A stretch of DNA of 64,000 nt from Cylicocyclus nassatus (taxonomy: Eukaryota; Nematoda; Chromadorea; Rhabditida; Strongylidae). The notes under the pieces were generated by a model that searched no databases, was not told the origin of the DNA, and worked only from the letters and a program-made list of their open reading frames with translations. The DNA is taken from positions 5,634,284 through 5,698,283 of the forward strand of contig CATQJL010000001.1 in NCBI GenBank assembly GCA_958299035.1, read 5' to 3'. The position numbers and the translations under genes are program-made. Of the stretch, positions 25,308 through 36,147 are shown one piece after another. Each line of letters begins with the position of its first letter. Positions within the stretch are counted from its first letter, which is position 1.

Positions 25308-26911
25308 ATGGTTCGCATAGACAGCGATTCCCAAATTATACCCACCCATAGTTCCTTTATAACCTCAGCGTTCCGGATAAGACTCTATAGGTTTTTCAAG
25401 ACTACCTTTGCTCTACTGGACAGCAAAAAATACAGGCCGTTTCGGGAAGTCATGTCTAAGTACCATGCCTTTGAAATAGATCGCAAGACAACGATTCTCA
25501 AATTATACCCACCCATAGCTCCTTTATATCTTCAGCGTTTCGGATAAGACTTTAGAGTTTTCCAAGAATATCTTCATCTACTGGAGAGCAAAAAATCCAG
25601 GCCAGTCCAGGAAATCATGCCTGAGCGTCACTGTCCGAATATAAGGCTTTAAAATGGTTCGCATAGACAGCGATTCCCAAATTATACCCACCCATAGCTC
25701 CTTTACAACCTCAGCGTTCCGGATAAGACTCTATGGGTTTTTCAAGACTACCTTTGCTCTACTGGACAGCAAAAAAAACAGGCCGATCCAGAAAGTCATG
25801 CCTGAGCGTCACTGTCCGAATATATGGCTATGAAATGGCTCGCATAGACAACGATTCTCAAATTATACCCACCCATAGCTCCTTTATAACCTCAGCGTTC
25901 CGGATAAGGCTTTAGAGTTTTCCAAGAATATCTTCATCTACTGGAGAGCAAAAAATCCAGGCCAGTCCAGGAAATCATGCCTGAGCGTCACTGTCCGAAT
26001 ATAAGGCTTTAAAATGGTTCGCATAGACAGCGATTCCCAAATTATACCCACCCATAGCTCCTTTACAACCTCAGCGTTCCGGATAAGACTCTATAGGTTT
26101 TTCAAGACTACCTTTGCTCTACTGGACAGCAAAAAAAACAGGCCGATCCAGAAAGTCATGCCTGAGCGTCACTGTCCGAATATATGGCTATGAAATGGCT
26201 CGCATAGACAACGATTCTCAAATTATACCCACCCATAGCTCCTTTATAACCTCAGCGTTCCGGATAAGACTTTAGAGTTTTCCAAGAATATCTTCATCTA
26301 CTGGAGAGCAAAAAATCCAGGCCAGTCCAGGAAATCATGCCTGAGCGTCACTGTCCGAATATAAGGCTTTAAAATGGTTCGCATAGACAGCGATTCCCAA
26401 ATTATACCCACCCATAGTTCCTTTATAACCTCAGCGTTCCGGATAAGACTTTAGAGTTTTCCAAGAATATCTTCATCTACTGGAGAGCAAAAAATCCAGG
26501 CCAGTCCAGGAAATCATGCCTGAGCGTCACTGTCCGAATATAAGGCTTTAAAATGGTTCGCATAGACAGCGATTTTCAAATTATACCCACCCATAGTTCC
26601 TTTATAACCTCAGCGTTCCGGATAAGACTCTATAGGTTTTTCAAGACTACCTTTGCTCTACTGGACAGCAAAAAAACAGGCCGTTCCAGGAAGTCATGCC
26701 TGAGCGTCACTGTCCGAATATATGGCTTTGAAATGGCTCGCATAGTCAGCGATTCCCAAATTATACCCACCCATAGCTCCTTTATAACCTCAGCGTTCCG
26801 GATAAGACTTTAGAGTTTTCCAAGAATATCTTCATCTACTGGAGAGCAAAAAATCCAGGCCAGTCCAGGAAATCATGCCTGAGCGTCACTGTCCGAATAT
26901 ATGGCTTTGAA
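25308..26911 (+). repeat. 9-mer HOR of 1604 bp, second occurrence
   Basis: It has the same nine-length series as 19418-21021. It carries two rare variants, ggccgtttcggg near 25438 in the D unit and gattttcaaatta near 26573. Both recur 4814 bp to the right (30252 and 31387), so this HOR and the one at 30122 are recent copies of each other. Confidence 0.88.
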
Positions 26912-27079
26912 ATGGCTCGCATAGTCAGCGTTTCCCAAATTATACCCACCCATAGCTCCTTTATAACCTCAGCGTTTCGGATAAGACTCTATAGGTTTTT
27001 CAAGTCTACCTTTGCTCTACTGGACAGCAAAAAATACAGGCCGATTCGGGAAGTCATGTCTAAGTACCATGCCTTTGAA
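26912..27079 (+). repeat. Reference monomer, family D (168 bp, short-tailed)
   Basis: Family D has an A-like body (ctctataggtttttcaag, often tctacc instead of actacc, then ggacagcaaaaaatacagg). Its tail gtcatgtctaagtacc plus atgcctttgaa lacks the gtccgaatatatgg segment and is about 12 bp shorter. The following unit nearly always begins ATAGATCGCAAGACAACG and has gattctcaaatta. D units occur at 745, 2341, 3588, 5903, 8053, 9114, 9819, 11606, 12668, 13373, 15692, 16397, 17284, 17992, 19418, 21022, 22266, 25308, 26912, 28157, 30122, 31726, 34408 and many later places (167 bp in four of them). They are the natural boundary marker of the HORs. Confidence 0.9.
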
Positions 27080-28156
27080 ATAGATCGCAAGACAACGATT
27101 CTCAAATTATACCCACCCATAGCTCCTTTATATCTTCAGCGTTTCGGATAAGACTTTAGAGTTTTCCAAGAATATCTTCATCTACTGGAGAGCAAAAAAT
27201 CCAGGCCAGTCCAGGAAATCATGCCTGAGCGTCACTGTCCGAATATAAGGCTTTAAAATGGTTCGCATAGACAGCGATTCCCAAATTATACCCACCCATA
27301 GCTCCTTTACAACCTCAGCGTTCCGGATAAGACTCTATGGGTTTTTCAAGACTACCTTTGCTCTACTGGACAGCAAAAAAAACAGGCCGATCCAGAAAGT
27401 CATGCCTGAGCGTCACTGTCCGAATATATGGCTATGAAATGGCTCGCATAGACAACGATTCTCAAATTATACCCACCCATAGTTCCTTTATAACCTCAGC
27501 GTTCCGGATAAGACTTTAGAGTTTTCCAAGAATATCTTCATCTACTGGAGAGCAAAAAATCCAGGCCAGTCCAGGAAATCATGCCTGAGCGTCACTGTCC
27601 GAATATAAGGCTTTAAAATGGTTCGCATAGACAGCGATTCCCAAATTATACCCACCCATAGTTCCTTTATAACCTCAGCGTTCCGGATAAGACTCTATAG
27701 GTTTTTCAAGACTACCTTTGCTCTACTGGACAGCAAAAAAAACAGGCCGATCCAGAAAGTCATGCCTGAGCGTCACTGTCCGAATATATGGCTATGAAAT
27801 GGCTCGCATAGACAACGATTCTCAAATTATACCCACCCATAGCTCCTTTATAACCTCAGCGTTCCGGATAAGACTTTAGAGTTTTCCAAGAATATCTTCA
27901 TCTACTGGAGAGCAAAAAATCCAGGCCAGTCCAGGAAATCATGCCTGAGCGTCACTGTCCGAATATAAGGCTTTAAAATGGTTCGCATAGACAGCGATTC
28001 CCAAATTATACCCACCCATAGTTCCTTTATAACCTCAGCGTTCCGGATAAGACTTTAGAGTTTTCCAAGAATATCTTCATCTACTGGAGAGCAAAAAATC
28101 CAGGCCAGTCCAGGAAATCATGCCTGAGCGTCACTGTCCGAATATAAGGCTTTAAA
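26912..28156 (+). repeat. 7-mer HOR of 1245 bp
   Basis: Lengths are 168, 178, 181, 179, 181, 179 and 179. The D unit is the cagcgtttccc / tctacc form. The 27258 unit has ctatggg, but the following 27439 unit has gataagacttt rather than gataaggcttt, so the usual linked pair has been separated by recombination or conversion. Confidence 0.86.
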
Positions 28157-30121
28157 ATGGTTCGCATAGACAGCGATTCCCAAATTATACCCACCCATAG
28201 TTCCTTTATAACCTCAGCGTTCCGGATAAGACTCTATAGGTTTTTCAAGACTACCTTTGCTCTACTGGACAGCAAAAAATACAGGCCGTTTCGGGAAGTC
28301 ATGTCTAAGTACCATGCCTTTGAAATAGATCGCAAGACAACGATTCTCAAATTATACCCACCCATAGCTCCTTTATATCTTCAGCGTTTCGGATAAGACT
28401 TTAGAGTTTTCCAAGAATATCTTCATCTACTGGAGAGCAAAAAATCCAGGCCAGTCCAGGAAATCATGCCTGAGCGTCACTGTCCGAATATAAGGCTTTA
28501 AAATGGTTCGCATAGACAGCGATTCCCAAATTATACCCACCCATAGCTCCTTTACAACCTCAGCGTTCCGGATAAGACTCTATGGGTTTTTCAAGACTAC
28601 CTTTGCTCTACTGGACAGCAAAAAAAACAGGCCGATCCAGAAAGTCATGCCTGAGCGTCACTGTCCGAATATATGGCTATGAAATGGCTCGCATAGACAA
28701 CGATTCTCAAATTATACCCACCCATAGCTCCTTTATAACCTCAGCGTTCCGGATAAGGCTTTAGAGTTTTCCAAGAATATCTTCATCTACTGGAGAGCAA
28801 AAAATCCAGGCCAGTCCAGGAAATCATGCCTGAGCGTCACTGTCCGAATATAAGGCTTTAAAATGGTTCGCATAGACAGCGATTCCCAAATTATACCCAC
28901 CCATAGCTCCTTTACAACCTCAGCGTTCCGGATAAGACTCTATGGGTTTTTCAAGACTACCTTTGCTCTACTGGACAGCAAAAAAAACAGGCCGATCCAG
29001 AAAGTCATGCCTGAGCGTCACTGTCCGAATATATGGCTATGAAATGGCTCGCATAGACAACGATTCTCAAATTATACCCACCCATAGCTCCTTTATAACC
29101 TCAGCGTTCCGGATAAGGCTTTAGAGTTTTCCAAGAATATCTTCATCTACTGGAGAGCAAAAAATCCAGGCCAGTCCAGGAAATCATGCCTGAGCGTCAC
29201 TGTCCGAATATAAGGCTTTAAAATGGTTCGCATAGACAGCGATTCCCAAATTATACCCACCCATAGCTCCTTTACAACCTCAGCGTTCCGGATAAGACTC
29301 TATGGGTTTTTCAAGACTACCTTTGCTCTACTGGACAGCAAAAAAAACAGGCCGATCCAGAAAGTCATGCCTGAGCGTCACTGTCCGAATATATGGCTAT
29401 GAAATGGCTCGCATAGACAACGATTCTCAAATTATACCCACCCATAGTTCCTTTATAACCTCAGCGTTCCGGATAAGACTTTAGAGTTTTCCAAGAATAT
29501 CTTCATCTACTGGAGAGCAAAAAATCCAGGCCAGTCCAGGAAATCATGCCTGAGCGTCACTGTCCGAATATAAGGCTTTAAAATGGTTCGCATAGACAGC
29601 GATTCCCAAATTATACCCACCCATAGTTCCTTTATAACCTCAGCGTTCCGGATAAGACTCTATAGGTTTTTCAAGACTACCTTTGCTCTACTGGACAGCA
29701 AAAAAAACAGGCCGATCCAGAAAGTCATGCCTGAGCGTCACTGTCCGAATATATGGCTATGAAATGGCTCGCATAGACAACGATTCTCAAATTATACCCA
29801 CCCATAGCTCCTTTATAACCTCAGCGTTCCGGATAAGACTTTAGAGTTTTCCAAGAATATCTTCATCTACTGGAGAGCAAAAAATCCAGGCCAGTCCAGG
29901 AAATCATGCCTGAGCGTCACTGTCCGAATATAAGGCTTTAAAATGGTTCGCATAGACAGCGATTCCCAAATTATACCCACCCATAGTTCCTTTATAACCT
30001 CAGCGTTCCGGATAAGACTTTAGAGTTTTCCAAGAATATCTTCATCTACTGGAGAGCAAAAAATCCAGGCCAGTCCAGGAAATCATGCCTGAGCGTCACT
30101 GTCCGAATATAAGGCTTTAAA
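28157..30121 (+). repeat. 11-mer HOR of 1965 bp with amplified dimers
   Basis: Starts are 28157, 28325, 28503, 28684, 28863, 29044, 29223, 29404, 29583, 29764 and 29943. The D unit again has ggccgtttcggg (near 28287). The unit looks like the 1245 bp 7-mer with two extra 360 bp A/B dimers. Confidence 0.87.
28503..29582 (+). repeat. Three tandem 360 bp A/B dimers
   Basis: Dimers start at 28503, 28863 and 29223, each 181 + 179 bp. All three carry ctatgggtttttc in the first monomer. The first two carry gataaggcttt in the second monomer; the third has atagttcc and gataagacttt instead. The first two read as identical. This is a simple local amplification of a dimer that is single elsewhere. Confidence 0.9.
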
Positions 30122-31725
30122 ATGGTTCGCATAGACAGCGATTCCCAAATTATACCCACCCATAGTTCCTTTATAACCTCAGCGTTCCGGATAAGACTCT
30201 ATAGGTTTTTCAAGACTACCTTTGCTCTACTGGACAGCAAAAAATACAGGCCGTTTCGGGAAGTCATGTCTAAGTACCATGCCTTTGAAATAGATCGCAA
30301 GACAACGATTCTCAAATTATACCCACCCATAGCTCCTTTATATCTTCAGCGTTTCGGATAAGACTTTAGAGTTTTCCAAGAATATCTTCATCTACTGGAG
30401 AGCAAAAAATCCAGGCCAGTCCAGGAAATCATGCCTGAGCGTCACTGTCCGAATATAAGGCTTTAAAATGGTTCGCATAGACAGCGATTCCCAAATTATA
30501 CCCACCCATAGCTCCTTTACAACCTCAGCGTTCCGGATAAGACTCTATGGGTTTTTCAAGACTACCTTTGCTCTACTGGACAGCAAAAAAAACAGGCCGA
30601 TCCAGAAAGTCATGCCTGAGCGTCACTGTCCGAATATATGGCTATGAAATGGCTCGCATAGACAACGATTCTCAAATTATACCCACCCATAGCTCCTTTA
30701 TAACCTCAGCGTTCCGGATAAGGCTTTAGAGTTTTCCAAGAATATCTTCATCTACTGGAGAGCAAAAAATCCAGGCCAGTCCAGGAAATCATGCCTGAGC
30801 GTCACTGTCCGAATATAAGGCTTTAAAATGGTTCGCATAGACAGCGATTCCCAAATTATACCCACCCATAGCTCCTTTACAACCTCAGCGTTCCGGATAA
30901 GACTCTATAGGTTTTTCAAGACTACCTTTGCTCTACTGGACAGCAAAAAAAACAGGCCGATCCAGAAAGTCATGCCTGAGCGTCACTGTCCGAATATATG
31001 GCTATGAAATGGCTCGCATAGACAACGATTCTCAAATTATACCCACCCATAGCTCCTTTATAACCTCAGCGTTCCGGATAAGACTTTAGAGTTTTCCAAG
31101 AATATCTTCATCTACTGGAGAGCAAAAAATCCAGGCCAGTCCAGGAAATCATGCCTGAGCGTCACTGTCCGAATATAAGGCTTTAAAATGGTTCGCATAG
31201 ACAGCGATTCCCAAATTATACCCACCCATAGTTCCTTTATAACCTCAGCGTTCCGGATAAGACTTTAGAGTTTTCCAAGAATATCTTCATCTACTGGAGA
31301 GCAAAAAATCCAGGCCAGTCCAGGAAATCATGCCTGAGCGTCACTGTCCGAATATAAGGCTTTAAAATGGTTTGCATAGACAGCGATTTTCAAATTATAC
31401 CCACCCATAGTTCCTTTATAACCTCAGCGTTCCGGATAAGACTCTATAGGTTTTTCAAGACTACCTTTGCTCTACTGGACAGCAAAAAAACAGGCCGTTC
31501 CAGGAAGTCATGCCTGAGCGTCACTGTCCGAATATATGGCTTTGAAATGGCTCGCATAGTCAGCGATTCCCAAATTATACCCACCCATAGCTCCTTTATA
31601 ACCTCAGCGTTCCGGATAAGACTTTAGAGTTTTCCAAGAATATCTTCATCTACTGGAGAGCAAAAAATCCAGGCCAGTCCAGGAAATCATGCCTGAGCGT
31701 CACTGTCCGAATATATGGCTTTGAA
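30122..31725 (+). repeat. 9-mer HOR of 1604 bp, third occurrence
   Basis: It has the same order and lengths as 25308-26911 at a spacing of 4814 bp, with ggccgtttcggg near 30252 and gattttcaaatta near 31387. One private change, ATGGTTTGC, occurs at 31367. The duplicated stretch extends on both sides of the HOR, from about 29.58 to 32.25 kb against 24.77 to 27.44 kb. Confidence 0.88.
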
Positions 31726-34407
31726 ATGGCTCGCATAGTCAGCGTTTCCCAAATTATACCCACCCATAGCTCCTTTATAACCTCAGCGTTTCGGATAAGA
31801 CTCTATAGGTTTTTCAAGTCTACCTTTGCTCTACTGGACAGCAAAAAATACAGGCCGATTCGGGAAGTCATGTCTAAGTACCATGCCTTTGAAATAGATC
31901 GCAAGACAACGATTCTCAAATTATACCCACCCATAGCTCCTTTATATCTTCAGCGTTTCGGATAAGACTTTAGAGTTTTCCAAGAATATCTTCATCTACT
32001 GGAGAGCAAAAAATCCAGGCCAGTCCAGGAAATCATGCCTGAGCGTCACTGTCCGAATATAAGGCTTTAAAATGGTTCGCATAGACAGCGATTCCCAAAT
32101 TATACCCACCCATAGCTCCTTTACAACCTCAGCGTTCCGGATAAGACTCTATGGGTTTTTCAAGACTACCTTTGCTCTACTGGACAGCAAAAAAAACAGG
32201 CCGATCCAGAAAGTCATGCCTGAGCGTCACTGTCCGAATATATGGCTATGAAATGGCTCGCATAGACAACGATTCTCAAATTATACCCACCCATAGCTCC
32301 TTTATAACCTCAGCGTTCCGGATAAGGCTTTAGAGTTTTCCAAGAATATCTTCATCTACTGGAGAGCAAAAAATCCAGGCCAGTCCAGGAAATCATGCCT
32401 GAGCGTCACTGTCCGAATATAAGGCTTTAAAATGGTTCGCATAGACAGCGATTCCCAAATTATACCCACCCATAGCTCCTTTACAACCTCAGCGTTCCGG
32501 ATAAGACTCTATAGGTTTTTCAAGACTACCTTTGCTCTACTGGACAGCAAAAAAAACAGGCCGATCCAGAAAGTCATGCCTGAGCGTCACTGTCCGAATA
32601 TATGGCTATGAAATGGCTCGCATAGACAACGATTCTCAAATTATACCCACCCATAGCTCCTTTATAACCTCAGCGTTCCGGATAAGACTTTAGAGTTTTC
32701 CAAGAATATCTTCATCTACTGGAGAGCAAAAAATCCAGGCCAGTCCAGGAAATCATGCCTGAGCGTCACTGTCCGAATATAAGGCTTTAAAATGGTTCGC
32801 ATAGACAGCGAATCCCAAATTATACCCACCCATAGTTCCTTTATAACCTCAGCGTTCCGGATAAGACTTTAGAGTTTTCCAAGAATATCTTCATCTACTG
32901 GAGAGCAAAAAATCCAGGCCAGTCCAGGAAATCATGCCTGAGCGTCACTGTCCGAATATAAGGCTTTAAAATGGTTCGCATAGACAGCGATTCCCAAATT
33001 ATACCCACCCATAGTTCCTTTATAACCTCAGCGTTCCGGATAAGACTCTATAGGTTTTTCAAGACTACCTTTGCTCTACTGGACAGCAAAAAAACAGGCC
33101 GTTCCAGGAAGTCATGCCTGAGCGTCACTGTCCGAATATATGGCTTTGAAATGGCTCGCATAGTCAGCGATTCCCAAATTATACCCACCCATAGTTCCTT
33201 TATAACCTCAGCGTTCCGGATAAGACTTTAGAGTTTTCCAAGAATATCTTCATCTACTGGAGAGCAAAAAATCCAGGCCAGTCCAGGAAATCATGCCTGA
33301 GCGTCACTGTCCGAATATAAGGCTTTAAAATGGTTCGCATAGACAGCGATTCCCAAATTATACCCACCCATAGTTCCTTTATAACCTCAGCGTTCCGGAT
33401 AAGACTCTATAGGTTTTTCAAGACTACCTTTGCTCTACTGGACAGCAAAAAAACAGGCCGTTCCAGGAAGTCATGCCTGAGCGTCACTGTCCGAATATAT
33501 GGCTTTGAAATGGCTCGCATAGTCAGCGATTCCCAAATTATACCCACCCATAGCTCCTTTATATCTTCAGCGTTTCGGATAAGACTTTAGAGTTTTCCAA
33601 GAATATCTTCATCTACTGGAGAGCAAAAAATCCAGGCCAGTCCAGGAAATCATGCCTGAGCGTCACTGTCCGAATATAAGGCTTTAAAATGGTTCGCATA
33701 GACAGCGATTCCCAAATTATACCCACCCATAGCTCCTTTACAACCTCAGCGTTCCGGATAAGACTCTTTAGGTTTTTCAAGACTACCTTTGCTCTACTGG
33801 ACAGCAAAAAAAACAGGCCGATCCAGAAAGTCATGCCTGAGCGTCACTGTCCGAATATATGGCTATGAAATGGCTCGCATAGACAACGATTCTCAAATTA
33901 TACCCACCCATAGCTCCTTTATAACCTCAGCGTTCCGGATAAGACTTTAGAGTTTTCCAAGAATATCTTCATCTACTGGAGAGCAAAAAATCCAGGCCAG
34001 TCCAGGAAATCATGCCTGAGCGTCACTGTCCGAATATAAGGCTTTAAAATGGTTCGCATAGACAGCGATTCCCAAATTATACCCACCCATAGTTCCTTTA
34101 TAACCTCAGCGTTCCGGATAAGACTTTAGAGTTTTCCAAGAATATCTTCATCTACTGGAGAGCAAAAAATCCAGGCCAGTCCAGGAAATCATGCCTGAGC
34201 GTCACTGTCCGAATATAAGGCTTTAAAATGGTTCGCATAGACAGCGATTCCCAAATTATACCCACCCATAGTTCCTTTATAACCTCAGCGTTCCGGATAA
34301 GACTCTATAGGTTTTTCAAGACTACCTTTGCTCTACTGGACAGCAAAAAAACAGGCCGTTCCAGGAAGTCATGCCTGAGCGTCACTGTCCGAATATATGG
34401 CTATGAA
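31726..34407 (+). repeat. 15-mer D-bounded unit of 2682 bp
   Basis: Lengths from 31726 are 168, 178, 181, 179, 181, 179, 179, 180, 179, 180, 179, 181, 179, 179 and 180. The first part equals a 1604 bp 9-mer; the remainder adds a further A/B run. Private variants are gacagcgaatccc near 32810 and actctttagg near 33764. It is the last HOR of the middle zone; the 34408 unit starts a different repertoire. Confidence 0.85.
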
Positions 34408-36147
34408 ATGGCTCGCATAGACAGCGATTCCCATTTTATACCCACCCATAGCTCCTTTATAACTTCAGCGTTTGGGATAAGACTCTATAGGTTTTTCAAG
34501 TCTACCTTTGCTCTACTGGACAGCAAAAAATGCAGACCGATTCGGGAAGTCATGTCTGAGTACCATGCCTTTGAAATAGATCGCAAGACAACGATTCTCA
34601 AATTATACCCACCCATAGCTCCTTTATATCTTCAGCGTTCCGGATAAGACTTTATAGTTTTTCAAGAATATCTTTGCTCTATTTGATAGCAAAAAATCCT
34701 GTCCAGTTCAAGAAGTCATGTGTGAGCATCTGTTCGAATAAAGGCTTTGAAATGGCTCGCATAGTCAGCGATTCCCAAATTATACCCATCCATAGCTCCT
34801 TTATAACCTCAGCGTTCCGGATAAGACTCTATAGGTTTTTCAAGACTACCTTTGCTCTACTGGACAGCAAAAAAACAGGCCGTTCCAAGAAGTCATGCCT
34901 GAGCGTCACTGTCCGAATATATGGCTTTGAAATGGCTCGCATAGACAGCGGTTCCCAAATTATACCCACCCTTAGCTCCTTTATAACTTCAGCGTTTCGG
35001 ATAAGTCTCTATAATTTTTTCAAGTCTACCTTTGCTCTACTGGACAGCAAAAAATACAGGCCGATTCAGGAAGTCATGTCTGAGTACCATGCCTTTGAAA
35101 TAGATCGCAAGACAACGATTCTCAAATTATACCCACCCATAGCTCCTTTATATCTTCAGCGTTCCGGATAAGACTTTATAGTTTTTCAAGAATATCTTTG
35201 CTCTATTTGATAGCAAAAAATCCTGTCCAGTTCAAGAAGTCATGTGTGAGCATCTGTTCGAATAAAGGCTTTGAAATGGCTCGCATAGTCAGCGATTCCC
35301 AAATTATACCCATCCATAGCTCCTTTATAACCTCAGCGTTTCGGATAAGACTCTATAGGTTTTTCAAGACTACCTTTGCTCTACTGGACAGCAAAAAAAC
35401 AGGCCGTTCCAAGAAGTCATGCCTGAGCGTCACTGTCCGAATATATGGCTTTGAAATGGCTCGCATAGACAGCGGTTCCCAAATTATACCCACCCATAGC
35501 TCCTTTATAACTTCAGCGTTTCGGATAAGACTCTATAGGTTTTTCAAGACTACCTTTGCTCTACTGGACAGCAAAAAATACAGGCCGATTCAGGAAGTCA
35601 TGTCTGAGTACCATGCCTTTGAAATAGATCGCAAGACAACGATTCTCAAATTATACCCACCCATAGCTCCTTTATATCTTCAGCGTTCCGGATAAGACTT
35701 TATAGTTTTTCAAGAATATCTTTGCTCTATTTGAGAGCAAAAAATCCTGTCCAGTTCAAGAAGTCATGTGTGAGCATCTGTTCGAATAAAGGCTTTGAAA
35801 TGGCTCGCATAGTCAGCGATTCCCAAATTATACCCACCCATAGCTCCTTTATAACCTCAGCGTTCCGGATAAGACTCTATAGGTTTTTCAAGACTACCTT
35901 TGCTCTACTGGACAGCAAAAAAACAGGCCGTTCCAAGAAGTCATGCCTGAGCGTCACTGTCCGAATATATGGCTTTGAAATGGCTCGCATAGACAGCGGT
36001 TCCCAAATTATACCCACCCATAGCTCCTTTATAACTTCAGCGTTTCGGATAAGACTCTATAATTTTTTCAAGTCTACCTTTGCTCTACTGGACAGCAAAA
36101 AATACAGGCCGATTCAGGAAGTCATGTCTGAGTACCATGCCTTTGAA
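34408..36147 (+). repeat. D unit followed by three 524 bp C-A-D triads
   Basis: After a D monomer with gattcccattttata (34408), triads start at 34576, 35100 and 35624. Each has a 176 bp C unit, a 180 bp A unit and a 168 bp D unit. The C units carry gatagc and cctgtcc in the first two triads and gagagc in the third. The D units carry agcggttccc; the first and third copies have ctataattttttcaag while the second has the ordinary ctataggtttttcaag. The A units carry ccgttccaag. Confidence 0.89.
35100..35275 (+). repeat. Reference monomer, family C (176 bp)
   Basis: Family C has the body gactttatagtttttcaag, then aatatctttgctctattt, a gagagc or gatagc block, and aaaaaatccagtccagttc or the cctgtcc variant. 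Its tail gtgtgagcatctgttcg plus aataaaggctttgaa is unlike the gagcgtcactgtccg tail of A and B. This copy follows a D unit and therefore starts ATAGATCGCAAGACAACG. Family C is common in 1-14 kb and from 34.5 kb onward, and nearly absent between about 18 and 34 kb. Confidence 0.9.
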
